Positions 1 through 7,800 of a stretch of 64,000 nt of DNA are shown here, one piece after another. Position numbers and translations under genes: made by a program. The notes beneath the pieces are model-generated. The model was not told the DNA's origin and made no database searches. It worked only from the letters and a program-made list of their open reading frames with translations. Each line of letters begins with the position of its first letter. The first letter of the stretch is position 1. Source of the stretch: Sandaracinus amylolyticus (GTDB lineage Bacteria; Myxococcota_A; Polyangia; Polyangiales; Sandaracinaceae); contig NZ_CP070225.1 in NCBI RefSeq assembly GCF_021631985.1, positions 3,782,001-3,846,000 of the forward strand, given 5' to 3'.

Positions 1-369
1 CATCCCGACGGCCAAGCGCCCGCGTTCACGCTGCGCGAGAACCGCTTCGTGCCGGCCGACGCCGTGAAGGAAGCGCTCGAGCAGGGCCGGCGGATGGTCA
101 TCCTCGACGCTCGCGCCACGAGCGACTGGGCGAACGGGCACATCCCGGGCGCAGCGCCCTTCCCGTTCTACGACATCGAGCAGATGGCGCAGAGCCTCCC
201 GCACGACGGCACGTGGATCCTCGCGTACTGCGCGTGCCCGCACGCCGCGTCGGGGCACGTCGTCGACGAGCTGCGCTCGCGCGGCTTCGAGCACACCGCG
301 GTGATCGACGAGGGCATCCACTACTGGATGGACCACGGCTATCCGATCGAGCGCGGATCGGCGCAGTGA
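1..369 (+). CDS. Rhodanese-like domain protein (5' end outside window)
   Basis: The reading frame is open from the first base, so the N-terminus lies upstream and only the last 122 residues are visible. They form a rhodanese domain: VILDARATSDWANGHIPGA matches the first half of the fold, and AYCACPHAAS occupies the active-site loop, with the first Cys at the persulfide-carrying position. The C-terminal stretch from DELRSRGF to IHYWMDHGYP is typical of single-domain rhodaneses. A sulfur-relay or redox role is inferred, and the substrate is unknown. The stop codon overlaps the GTG start of the MutH gene (GTGA), which suggests translational coupling. A GTG at 49 is a possible internal start but would cut off residues that read as coding. 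Confidence 0.8.
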   Translation, partial: HPDGQAPAFTLRENRFVPADAVKEALEQGRRMVILDARATSDWANGHIPGAAPFPFYDIEQMAQSLPHDGTWILAYCACPHAASGHVVDELRSRGFEHTAVIDEGIHYWMDHGYPIERGSAQ

Positions 370-1037
370 CGACCACGCCCCAGAGCGAGCGCGAGCTCCT
401 CGCACGCGCGCGCACGCTCGGGGGCCGCACGCTCGCGGAGATCGCGCGGACGCTCGAGGCGATCCCAGGCGGCGATCCACGACGCCACAAGGGCGCCGCC
501 GGCGCGCTGGTCGAGCGCGCGCTCGGGGCTCCACGCACCACGACCGCGCGGAGCGCGCCCGACTTCGAGGCGCTCGGCGTCGAGGTCAAGACGCTGCCGA
601 TCGACGCGCGAGGCATGCCCGCGGAGACGACCTTCGTCGCGGCGACACCGCGCACGCCCGAGCCCGACTGGGAGCGCTCGTCGGTGCGCCGCAAGCTCGC
701 GCGCGTGCTCTGGGTCCCGATCGCGATCGACGCGCCGTTCACGGAGCGACGCGTGGGCTCGGCGTTCCTGTGGTCACCCGACGACGAGTCGGAGCGCGTG
801 CTGCGCGAGGACTGGACCGAGCTGATGGAGCGCTTCGCGCTCGAGCCCGAGGGGATCTCGGCGCGACACGGTCGCGCGCTGCAGCTGCGGCCCAAGGCGC
901 GCGACGCGTCGGTGCGGGTGCGCGCCGCGAGCCTCGACGGCGCACCGCTCCTCGCGGCCCCTCGCGCGTTCTATCTGCGGCGCACGTTCACCGCGCAGAT
1001 CCTCGATCGCGCCGGCTTGCTGCGCGCGACCCGCTGA
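366..1037 (+). CDS. mutH: DNA mismatch repair endonuclease MutH
   Basis: The protein is 223 residues, close to the 229 of E. coli MutH. In the E. coli enzyme MutH nicks the unmethylated strand of hemimethylated GATC sites after MutS/MutL signalling. The catalytic signature is visible: D66 and E73-x-K75 in DFEALGVEVKTLPID, aligning with E. coli D70, E77 and K79, plus K42/E50 matching K48/E56. Downstream blocks also match from memory: ETTFVAATP, VRRKLARVLWVPI, RRVGSAFLWSP, LREDWTELM, ISARHGRALQLRPKA and FYLRRTFT. The GTG start is fixed by the overlap with the preceding stop. MutH is best known from gammaproteobacteria that carry Dam methylase, so its presence in a myxobacterial-type genome is unusual and may reflect transfer. 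GATC is very frequent in this DNA. Confidence 0.92.
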   Translation: MTTTPQSERELLARARTLGGRTLAEIARTLEAIPGGDPRRHKGAAGALVERALGAPRTTTARSAPDFEALGVEVKTLPIDARGMPAETTFVAATPRTPEPDWERSSVRRKLARVLWVPIAIDAPFTERRVGSAFLWSPDDESERVLREDWTELMERFALEPEGISARHGRALQLRPKARDASVRVRAASLDGAPLLAAPRAFYLRRTFTAQILDRAGLLRATR

Positions 1038-1044
1038 ACGAGAG

Positions 1045-1575
1045 ATGACGACGATGCACCACGCTGCTCTTCCTCTCCACGCGAGCGCCGGCGACAAGCG
1101 CGAGACCTACGCGCGCGTGCGCGCCTCGATCGAGTCGCTGATCGACGGCGAGGACGACTGGATCGCCGCGATGGCCACGGTCGTGTGCGAGCTGCACCAC
1201 GCGTTCGAGGCGTACGACTGGACCGGCTTCTATCGCGCGGTCTCGCCGGAGCTGCTCTTGATCGGCCCCTACCAAGGCGGCCACGGATGTCTGCGCATCC
1301 CGTTCTCGCGCGGCGTGTGCGGCGCGGCGGCGCGCACCCGCGAGACCCAGCTCGTGCCCGACGTGCACGCGTTCCCCGATCACATCGCGTGCAGCTCGAC
1401 GACGCTCTCCGAGATCGTCGTGCCGGTGCTCGCGCCCGATGGTCGTGTGCTCGCGGTGCTCGACGTCGACTCGAACGCGCCCGCCGCGTTCGACGAGATC
1501 GATCGCGACGCGCTCGAGTCGCTCTGCGCGATGCTCGGCGCGCGCTACTCGCAGGAGATGCGCCGGAACGTGTAG
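1045..1575 (+). CDS. msrC: Free methionine-(R)-sulfoxide reductase (GAF-type fRMsr)
   Basis: This 176-residue single GAF-domain enzyme reduces free L-methionine-(R)-sulfoxide, with electrons normally supplied by thioredoxin. The three conserved cysteines of the family are present at C82 (GPYQGGHGCLRIP), C92 (RGVCGAA) and C116 (FPDHIACSS), aligning with E. coli C84, C94 and C118. Other family blocks are YDWTGFY, the SEIVVPV strand and AVLDVDSN. It starts 7 bp after mutH with a GAGAG ribosome site and probably belongs to the same transcript, giving a small repair and oxidative-damage group with the rhodanese. Its 3' end overlaps the convergent gene by 31 bp. Confidence 0.92.
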   Translation: MTTMHHAALPLHASAGDKRETYARVRASIESLIDGEDDWIAAMATVVCELHHAFEAYDWTGFYRAVSPELLLIGPYQGGHGCLRIPFSRGVCGAAARTRETQLVPDVHAFPDHIACSSTTLSEIVVPVLAPDGRVLAVLDVDSNAPAAFDEIDRDALESLCAMLGARYSQEMRRNV

Positions 1576-2492
1576 GGCGCGTTGATCTCGACGTGCCCGT
1601 CGTTGTTCGTGGCGTCGAGCTCTTCGCGTGTCGGATCGACGCGACCGCTGAAGCTGTCGGGGTAGTAGAGCGTGTCCTCCCACGGGCAGTCCACGCGCGC
1701 GACCTCGTAGTCGTCCGAGCCGAACGTGAAGCGCTCGCCGTCGACGCGACCCCGCGCGGGCATGCGCACCGTGACGTCGTAGCGCCCCTCCGCGCACGGC
1801 AGCGGACGTCGATCGCTCGGCATGCCGCTCCAGATGCGCGACGTGATCGTGCCGCGCAGCTCGTCGCCCTCGCGCCGGATGCGCAGCGTCATGCGGCCCC
1901 AGTTGCGACGCGCCGGGCTGTAGCGATGCGACGTCCACACGCCCGCGATCGGATCGGGGCAGCGCAGCGCGTCCTCGAGCAGCGAGCGCGCGCCCGACGA
2001 AGGCCCACCGAGCCCGACGCTGCCGAGGATCACGGCGGCGGCACGATCCCCCGCGGCGCGACCGGTCTGCTCTTCCTCGGCTCCCTCGCGCGGCGGGATC
2101 GGCGGCTCCTCGGGCGTCGCGCGCACGCCACCGGATCCGCCCTCCAGCGCGACCTCCTCGCTCGTTCGCTCCGGCGTGATCGTGCGGCGGGCGGGCGCAG
2201 GCGCGCGCGGAGCAGGCGGCGCCGTCGGCGAGGGCTCCTCCGCGGTGAGCACCGTCTCGGGCGGCTCCGCAGCGGCGGGCTCGCTCTCGTCCTCCGCGTC
2301 CTCGGTGCGCGAGCCGTCCCAGCCCTGGATCGTGATCTCGAGCGTCTCGCCGCCCGCGCCGAGCCAGCCGCCCTCGCCCCCGCCGAACGGGCTCCCTCCG
2401 CCGAGCCACGCGCCCACGAAGACCGCGACGTGCACGCACAGCGACACCAGCAGCGCGATCCACGCCGGGAGCGGACGGAGCTCGCGCTTCAT
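1545..2492 (-). CDS. Membrane-anchored protein of unknown function
   Basis: The 315-residue product has a short basic N-terminus (MKRELRP) followed by one hydrophobic segment (about residues 8-28). A Pro/Glu/Gly-rich low-complexity stretch runs to about residue 170. The C-terminal domain is of about 140 residues and has four or more cysteines (LRCPDP, LPCAEGRY, VDCPWED, final RISCE). The layout resembles TonB-like or stalked periplasmic proteins, but no TonB C-terminal motif is visible, so no function is assigned. The ATG overlaps the stop of the upstream short-chain reductase gene by one base, so the two are probably cotranscribed. The last 31 bp are antisense to the end of the fRMsr gene. 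Confidence 0.7.
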   Translation of the reverse strand: MKRELRPLPAWIALLVSLCVHVAVFVGAWLGGGSPFGGGEGGWLGAGGETLEITIQGWDGSRTEDAEDESEPAAAEPPETVLTAEEPSPTAPPAPRAPAPARRTITPERTSEEVALEGGSGGVRATPEEPPIPPREGAEEEQTGRAAGDRAAAVILGSVGLGGPSSGARSLLEDALRCPDPIAGVWTSHRYSPARRNWGRMTLRIRREGDELRGTITSRIWSGMPSDRRPLPCAEGRYDVTVRMPARGRVDGERFTFGSDDYEVARVDCPWEDTLYYPDSFSGRVDPTREELDATNNDGHVEINAPYTFRRISCE

Positions 2493-3274
2493 CACCCCTC
2501 GCCCGAAGGACGACCGGTCATCGCGACGCCGCCGTCGACGAGGATCTCCTGTCCCGTCACGAACCCCGCGCGCACCAGGTAGAGCACCGCGTCCGCGACG
2601 TCCTCGGCGCTGCCGAGCCGCTGCAGCAGGGTGCGCTCCGCGAGCACGCGCTTCTCCTCGTCGTCCATCGACTCGGGAGGAAGCACCGTGCCCGGCGCGA
2701 CCGCGTTGACGCGCACCTCCGGCGCGAGCTCGAGCGCGAGCGTGCGCATCAGCTGCTTCGCCGCGCCCTTGCTCACCACGTAGGGCAGGAAGTTGCGATA
2801 CGGCGCGGTCGCGCTGGTGCAGGTGATGATCACGATCGATCCGCGCGCGTCGCGCAGCGCCGGCGCGGCCCTCTGTGCGAGCAACATGGGCGCGCGCACG
2901 TTCAGCGCGATCGTCCGATCGAAGTCCTCGCTCGTGATCGTCCCGAGCTCGACCCGCTCGAAGATGGCGGCGCTCGCGATCAGGTGATCGAGCCGCCCGA
3001 AGCGCGCGACGACCGCGTCCACGAGCGCCTCGCACGCGCGCGGATCGCCGAGGTCGGCACGGAACGTCTCCGCCTCGAGACCGCTCGCGCGCAGCTCGTC
3101 CCGCACCGCGAGCGCGCCTTCCGCCGAGCCGTGGTGGTGCACCGCGACCCTCGCGCCCGAACGTCCGAGCGCCCGCGCGATCGCTGCGCCGACGCGACGT
3201 CCGCCTCCCGTGACGAGGGCCACGCGCCCCTGGAGATCCTCAGCTCGGCTCACCTGGCGGTTCCGTAACGGCAT
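2492..3274 (-). CDS. Short-chain dehydrogenase/reductase, pteridine-reductase-like
   Basis: This is a 260-residue classical SDR. The cofactor motif TGGGRRVG (residues 22-29) has an Arg pair that favours NADP(H). S154 and the Y165-x-x-x-K169 pair (YVVSK) complete the catalytic set, and VNAVAPGTV and the C-terminal GQEILVDGG are standard. The GGGRRVG loop and HHHGS after the second strand resemble pteridine reductases and FolM-type dihydromonapterin reductases, so reduction of a pteridine is the best guess, though ketoacyl-type substrates cannot be excluded. A GTG at residue 8 is an alternative start. It is divergent from the iron-sulfur carrier gene across 62 bp. Confidence 0.82.
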   Translation of the reverse strand: MPLRNRQVSRAEDLQGRVALVTGGGRRVGAAIARALGRSGARVAVHHHGSAEGALAVRDELRASGLEAETFRADLGDPRACEALVDAVVARFGRLDHLIASAAIFERVELGTITSEDFDRTIALNVRAPMLLAQRAAPALRDARGSIVIITCTSATAPYRNFLPYVVSKGAAKQLMRTLALELAPEVRVNAVAPGTVLPPESMDDEEKRVLAERTLLQRLGSAEDVADAVLYLVRAGFVTGQEILVDGGVAMTGRPSGEG

Positions 3275-3277
3275 CCC

Positions 3278-3283
3278 TATACT
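3278..3283 (+). promoter_or_regulatory. Candidate -10 element of the IscA/ErpA gene
   Basis: TATACT (5 of 6 consensus positions) stands in the 62-bp divergent spacer, with an expected start of transcription near 3290 and the ATG at 3337. No convincing -35 hexamer is visible 17 bp upstream, so this is only a candidate. Confidence 0.35.
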
Positions 3284-3336
3284 CGCCGCGTATCAGCGGC
3301 AAGGAGCAGCGCCGCTCGAAGGAGCACGGTCCGAAC

Positions 3337-3660
3337 ATGATCAACCTCACGGAGAAGGCGGCGGAGAAGGTCAAGGAGATCCGCGACGCCGAGGGGCTGG
3401 GCGAGCAGGGTCTGCGCGTCCGCGTCATCGGCGGTGGATGCTCGGGCTTCAGCTACGACCTCTTCTTCGAGGACGAGACGACCGACCTCGACCAGACCTT
3501 CGAGTCGGCGGGCATCAAGCTCTACGTCGACATGATGTCGTTCCAATACCTGGAGGGCGTCGAGATCGACTACGTCGAGGGCCTCCACGGCGCGGGCTTC
3601 AAGTTCGTGAACCCGAACGCGAAGAGCACCTGCGGCTGCGGATCGAGCTTCAGCGCCTGA
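3337..3660 (+). CDS. erpA: Iron-sulfur cluster carrier, IscA/ErpA (HesB) family
   Basis: This 107-residue A-type carrier accepts Fe-S clusters and delivers them to apoproteins. The three cluster-ligating cysteines are C35 (GGGCSGFSY) and the C-terminal pair C99-G-C101 (STCGCGSSF). The sequence GGGCSGFSYDLFFE and NPNAKSTCGCGSSF match ErpA/IscA closely. No suf or isc genes are adjacent, which fits a stand-alone ErpA better than an operon IscA, but the symbol is a best fit only. A clear rho-independent terminator follows, so the gene is monocistronic. Confidence 0.88.
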   Translation: MINLTEKAAEKVKEIRDAEGLGEQGLRVRVIGGGCSGFSYDLFFEDETTDLDQTFESAGIKLYVDMMSFQYLEGVEIDYVEGLHGAGFKFVNPNAKSTCGCGSSFSA

Positions 3661-3679
3661 TCTTTTCGCCCGCTCGCCG

Positions 3680-3717
3680 AACCGCCCGCCGCGACCCCGC
3701 TGCGGGCGGTTTTGTTT
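3680..3717 (+). terminator. Rho-independent terminator after the IscA/ErpA gene
   Basis: A perfect 10-bp stem (AACCGCCCGC at 3680-3689 with GCGGGCGGTT at 3702-3711) and a 12-nt loop are followed directly by a T-rich tail (TTTTGTTT). Confidence 0.8.
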
Positions 3718-3867
3718 CCGTCGGATCCAGAAACCCTACGAAACGTCACGCTCCAGGCCTTCCGCCAGCGCGACGTCCGCCCCAAGGTCCGGAGGCGAGG
3801 CAGCAATCGACACCGTTCGTGAACTTGTGTGAAGACGCCCCATCAGGGTTGACCGAGCTCTCAGGTG

Positions 3868-3881
3868 ACGTTACGTAACGT
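3868..3881. promoter_or_regulatory. 14-bp perfect palindrome in the sigma-factor promoter region
   Basis: ACGTTACGTAACGT is its own reverse complement. It lies 22 bp before the sigma-factor ATG and 14 bp after a TTGACC hexamer (3849-3854) that could be a -35 box. With a 17-bp spacer the -10 would fall inside the palindrome (TACGTA, 3872-3877), so a repressor bound here would block the promoter. Palindrome seen; operator role inferred. Confidence 0.45.
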
Positions 3882-3902
3882 TGACCAAACGGAGCACGGT
3901 CA

Positions 3903-4754
3903 ATGGCGGCATACGAGCACGACGGCGCCCTCTCCCGTTACATCGAGAGGGTTCGAAGCATTCCCCCGCTCTCCCGAGAGGACGAGCACGACCTCGCGGT
4001 GCGCGCTGCCAAGGGTGACGCGGTCGCGATGGACAAGTTGGTCGAGGCGAACCTCCGGTTCGTGGTGGCCGTGGCGCTGCAGTACCGGCGCTATGGGCTC
4101 CGCCTCGCCGACCTGATCGCCGAGGGCAACCTCGGTCTGATGATCGCGGCGCAGAAGTTCGACGCCGAGCGCGGCACCCGGTTCGTGACCTACGCCGGGT
4201 ACTGGATCCGCGCGCTGGTGCTGGACCTGGTGGTCCGCTCCTCGAGCATGGTGGGCGCGGGCTCGGGCCCGCTGCGCAGCAAGCTCTTCTTCCGCCTGCG
4301 CCGCGAGCGCGCGCGGGTGGCGAACCTCGCGAACGACCCGACGGAGCGCAACGAGATCCTGGCGGCGCGCTTCGAGACGACCCCGGAGAAGATGGAGGAG
4401 ATGCTGCGCCGTCTCGACGCGCGCGACGTCTCGCTCGACACGACCATCTACCCGGACTCGGGCGTGACGATGCTCGACACCCTCGAGGGCAGCGAGCAGG
4501 ACCAGGAGAGCGCGCTCTCCGACAGCGAGCGCGAGAGCGAGATCAAGGAGCGCCTGGCGAACGCCCTGGGTCAGCTCGATCAGCGCGAGCGCTACATCGT
4601 CGAGCAGCGCTACATGGGCGAGAAGGAAGTCTCGCTCGCGGCGATCGGTCGCAAGCTGGGCGTGTCGCGCGAGCGTGCACGTCAGCTCGAGGCGCGCGCG
4701 AAGCAGAAGCTGAAGCAGCGTCTCGAAGGCCTCGAGCTCGACCTCGTGGCCTGA
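3903..4754 (+). CDS. rpoH: RNA polymerase sigma factor, RpoH (sigma-32) type
   Basis: This 283-residue sigma-70-family factor directs RNA polymerase to heat-shock or stress promoters. Region 2 is clear (NLRFVVAVALQYRRYGL, DLIAEGNLGLMIAAQKFD, TYAGYWIRA). The stretch SKLFFRLRRERARV corresponds to the RpoH box, which distinguishes RpoH from the housekeeping factor. Region 4 has the helix-turn-helix IGRKLGVSRERARQLEARA. Length and the absence of region 1.1 fit RpoH. The ATG has a GGAG 8 bp upstream. Myxobacteria carry several RpoH-like factors, some developmental (Myxococcus SigB/SigC), so the regulon may not be heat shock. It is flanked by terminators on both sides. Confidence 0.88.
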   Translation: MAAYEHDGALSRYIERVRSIPPLSREDEHDLAVRAAKGDAVAMDKLVEANLRFVVAVALQYRRYGLRLADLIAEGNLGLMIAAQKFDAERGTRFVTYAGYWIRALVLDLVVRSSSMVGAGSGPLRSKLFFRLRRERARVANLANDPTERNEILAARFETTPEKMEEMLRRLDARDVSLDTTIYPDSGVTMLDTLEGSEQDQESALSDSERESEIKERLANALGQLDQRERYIVEQRYMGEKEVSLAAIGRKLGVSRERARQLEARAKQKLKQRLEGLELDLVA

Positions 4755-4780
4755 TCGCGAGCGAAGAAGCGGTCCGAGGG

Positions 4781-4820
4781 AGCGCGCAGACCGGTGACGG
4801 TCTGCGCGCTTCCGCGTTTT
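4781..4820 (+). terminator. Terminator after the RpoH-type gene
   Basis: A perfect 13-bp stem (4781-4793 with 4798-4810) is closed by a GTGA (GNRA-type) tetraloop, followed by TCCGCGTTTT. It lies 26 bp after the stop codon. Confidence 0.65.
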
Positions 4821-4881
4821 CGGGGCCGCGAGAAAGCGATGGTGGTCCGAACGCGCGCTGGGGCATCATCTCCAGCACCCG

Positions 4882-7800
4882 ATGGCCGGTCACGATCGCA
4901 GTAAGCCCCCGCCCCCGGGCTCGAGCGGGCCCAAGAAGGAGCGGTCCGACTCCACCATGGAGGTGCTGCTCGACGAGGTGGAGGAGCAGCCTCAGCCCAA
5001 GCAGCAGCCTGCGTTGCGCGCGGGCGCGCCAGCGGCACGGGTGGAGTCGCGCCCCGACGGGACGCTGCAACGCCCCGAGGCGAGCGCGTCGGTGGAGACG
5101 CTGCTCTCCGACCTCGACGCCGAGCTCGCGCATGCGGTGACCACGGGTGGGCCGATCCCCGCGCCGGCTGCCGCACCGAAGCCGGTGCGCGAGGGGACCG
5201 CGGCGTTCGCGCATGCGCGCGTCCAGGCGAGGCCACCGGCGGCGACGCCCGGTGCGGGCGTGCCGAAGAAGCCGTCGATCCCGCCGCCCGCGGTGACGGC
5301 GAAGCACACGCTGAGCGGCGGCATCGGCGCGCCGACGACGTCGCCGGGGCTCGGCACGCTGCGTCCGCCCTCCCCTGCACCCGGCGGAGGCACGCTGCGT
5401 CCGCCCTCCCCTGCGCCCAGTGTCCCGCGGCGGCCCGCGTCGATCCCGCCGCCGATCGCGACGCCGCGCGCGCGCTCGACCACGCCCGAGCGGCCGATCC
5501 CTGCGCCCCCGCGGCCTTCGTCGCCGGGCAGCGATCCCGCGGTGCCGACCGACGCGGCGAGCGAAGAAGCGCGGCGCACCATCGAGTCGTGGGAGCGCGA
5601 GCTCGCGGCGAGCAGCGATCCGCTCCGACAGGCTCGAATTCATTACGAAATCGGGCGCATCGCCGAGGTGCAGCTGCAGGACCTGCGGCGCGCGGCGGCG
5701 CACTACCAGGAGGCGCTCTCGCGCGCGCCCGAGCACGTGCCGACGCTGCGCGGCGCGCGGCGCGTGATGATCGCGCGCAAGAACTTCCAGATGGCGCTCC
5801 CGCTCTTCGACGCGGAGGCACGCATCACCAGCGATCCGCACGCGAAGGCGGCGCTGCTCTACGCGAAGGGCCGCTTGCTCGAGGACGTGCTCGGGCAGCG
5901 TGGCGAGGCGCGTCGCGAGTACGCGATCGCCGGCGAGCTCGATCGCGGCGCACCGGTGATCCTGAAGGCGCTCGAGCAGTGCGATCAGGACGCGGGCGCG
6001 TGGAGCGAGCTGGCGCGCACGTACGAGCGCATCGCGAACGCGGTCGCGGGCGATCCGCGGCATCGTGCGGCGTTGATCGTCCAGCGCGCGCGTCTGCTCG
6101 AGTCGCGGCAGCGCGAGGTCGATGCGGCGATCGAGCTCTACGAGACGGCGCTGCGCCTCGATCCCGAGGTCGCGGGCGCGCTCGAGGCGCTCAAGCGGCT
6201 GCACCACGCGCAGCGTCGGTGGCGCGATCTGATCGCGGTGCTGGAGCGCGAGGCCGAGCAGAGCGGCGATCGCGGCGTACGCACGATGGCGCTCTATCGT
6301 ATCGCGCGACTGCACGCCGAGCGATTGGGCAACCGCGACGAGGCGCTGACCGCGCTGGAGCGCGCCTCGCGCGAGTCGCCCGACGAGCCGCTGGTGCTCG
6401 AGGAGATGGCGCGGCTCTACGAGTCCGCCGAGAAGTGGGACCCGCTGGTGCGCGTGCTCGAGCAGCTCGTCGACACGACGCGCGAGGGTGCGGCGCGGGT
6501 GACGCTGCTCGCGCGCGTGGGTCAGCTGCGCGAGGAGAAGCTCGGCGACGCGCCGGGCGCGCTCGTCGCGTACGAGGCCGCGCTCGCGATCGGGCCGACG
6601 CACCTGCCGACGCTGCAGGCGCTCGGGAAGCTCTACACGCGCAGCGGCGACTGGGAGCGCCTGGTGCGCATGCACCTCGGCGAGGCCGATCACGCCGACG
6701 AGCCGCGCCGTCGCGCGGCGGCCCACGCGCGGGTCGCGGAGATCCTCGAGGTGCACCTCGGTCAGCCCGATCAGGCGATCGAGCACCACGCGCGCGCGCT
6801 CTCGATGCAGCCGGGGTATCCGCCCTCGTTCAAGGCGCTCACGCGCCTGTTCGCGGAGGCGGGGCGCTGGCGCGAGCTGGTCGACCTCTATGCGCGCGCG
6901 GTCGACGAGGCGTCCGAGAAGGAACGCGCGATCACGTACCTGCTCAAGATGGGCGCGATCTACGAGGACGCGCTCCAGGAGCACGCGCAGGCGGCGCACG
7001 CGTATCGGCGCGTGCTTCAGCTCGATCCGAAGCACCTCGGCGCGATCCACGCGCTGCAGCGCGCGACCGAGCGCGCGGCGCGATGGACCGAGCTCGTGGA
7101 GTCGCTCGAGCTCGAGGCCGAGCTCACGCGCGATCCCAAGCAGATCGTCGCGCTGCTGCATCGCGCGGGCGAGGTGCTCGACGATCTCGTCGGGGATCGC
7201 GAGGCCGCGGTGGTGCGGTTCCGGAAGGTGCTCGGGATCGATCCGACGTACGTGCCGGCGCTGACGAGCCTGGGGCGCATCTATCACCGCGCGGGGCGCT
7301 GGGAGGATCTGCTCGAGCTCTACAAGCGCGAGCTCGAGCTCACGCCGCGAGGTGCGGAAGCAGTCGCGCTGCTCGCGAAGATGGCGGAGCTCTGCGAGGA
7401 GCGCATCGGGCGCGACGACGAGGCGATCGCGCACTACCGGCGCGCCATCGAGATCGATCCGACGAACCGTACGGCGCTGCGCGCGCTCGCGCGGAAGCTG
7501 CGGGAGCGCGGCGCGTGGGACGAGCTGGTGCGCGTGCTCGAGATGGAGCTCAGCGGCCTCACCGATCCCGCGGCGCGCGCGCGTGCGGCGTATCGCGTGG
7601 GCGAGGTCTGGGAGGAGCGGCTCCAGCAGGTCGAGCGCGCGATCGCGGCGTACGAGCAGGCGCGCGATGCGGAGCCGAGCTATCGGCCGGCGATCGATGC
7701 GCTCGCGCGTCTGCGCGCCGAGCAGGGCGCGTGGCGCAAGCTCGCGGACGAGCTCGAGCGCGAAGCGGCGAGCAGCCCCGATCCGAAGCTCGCGGTCGCG

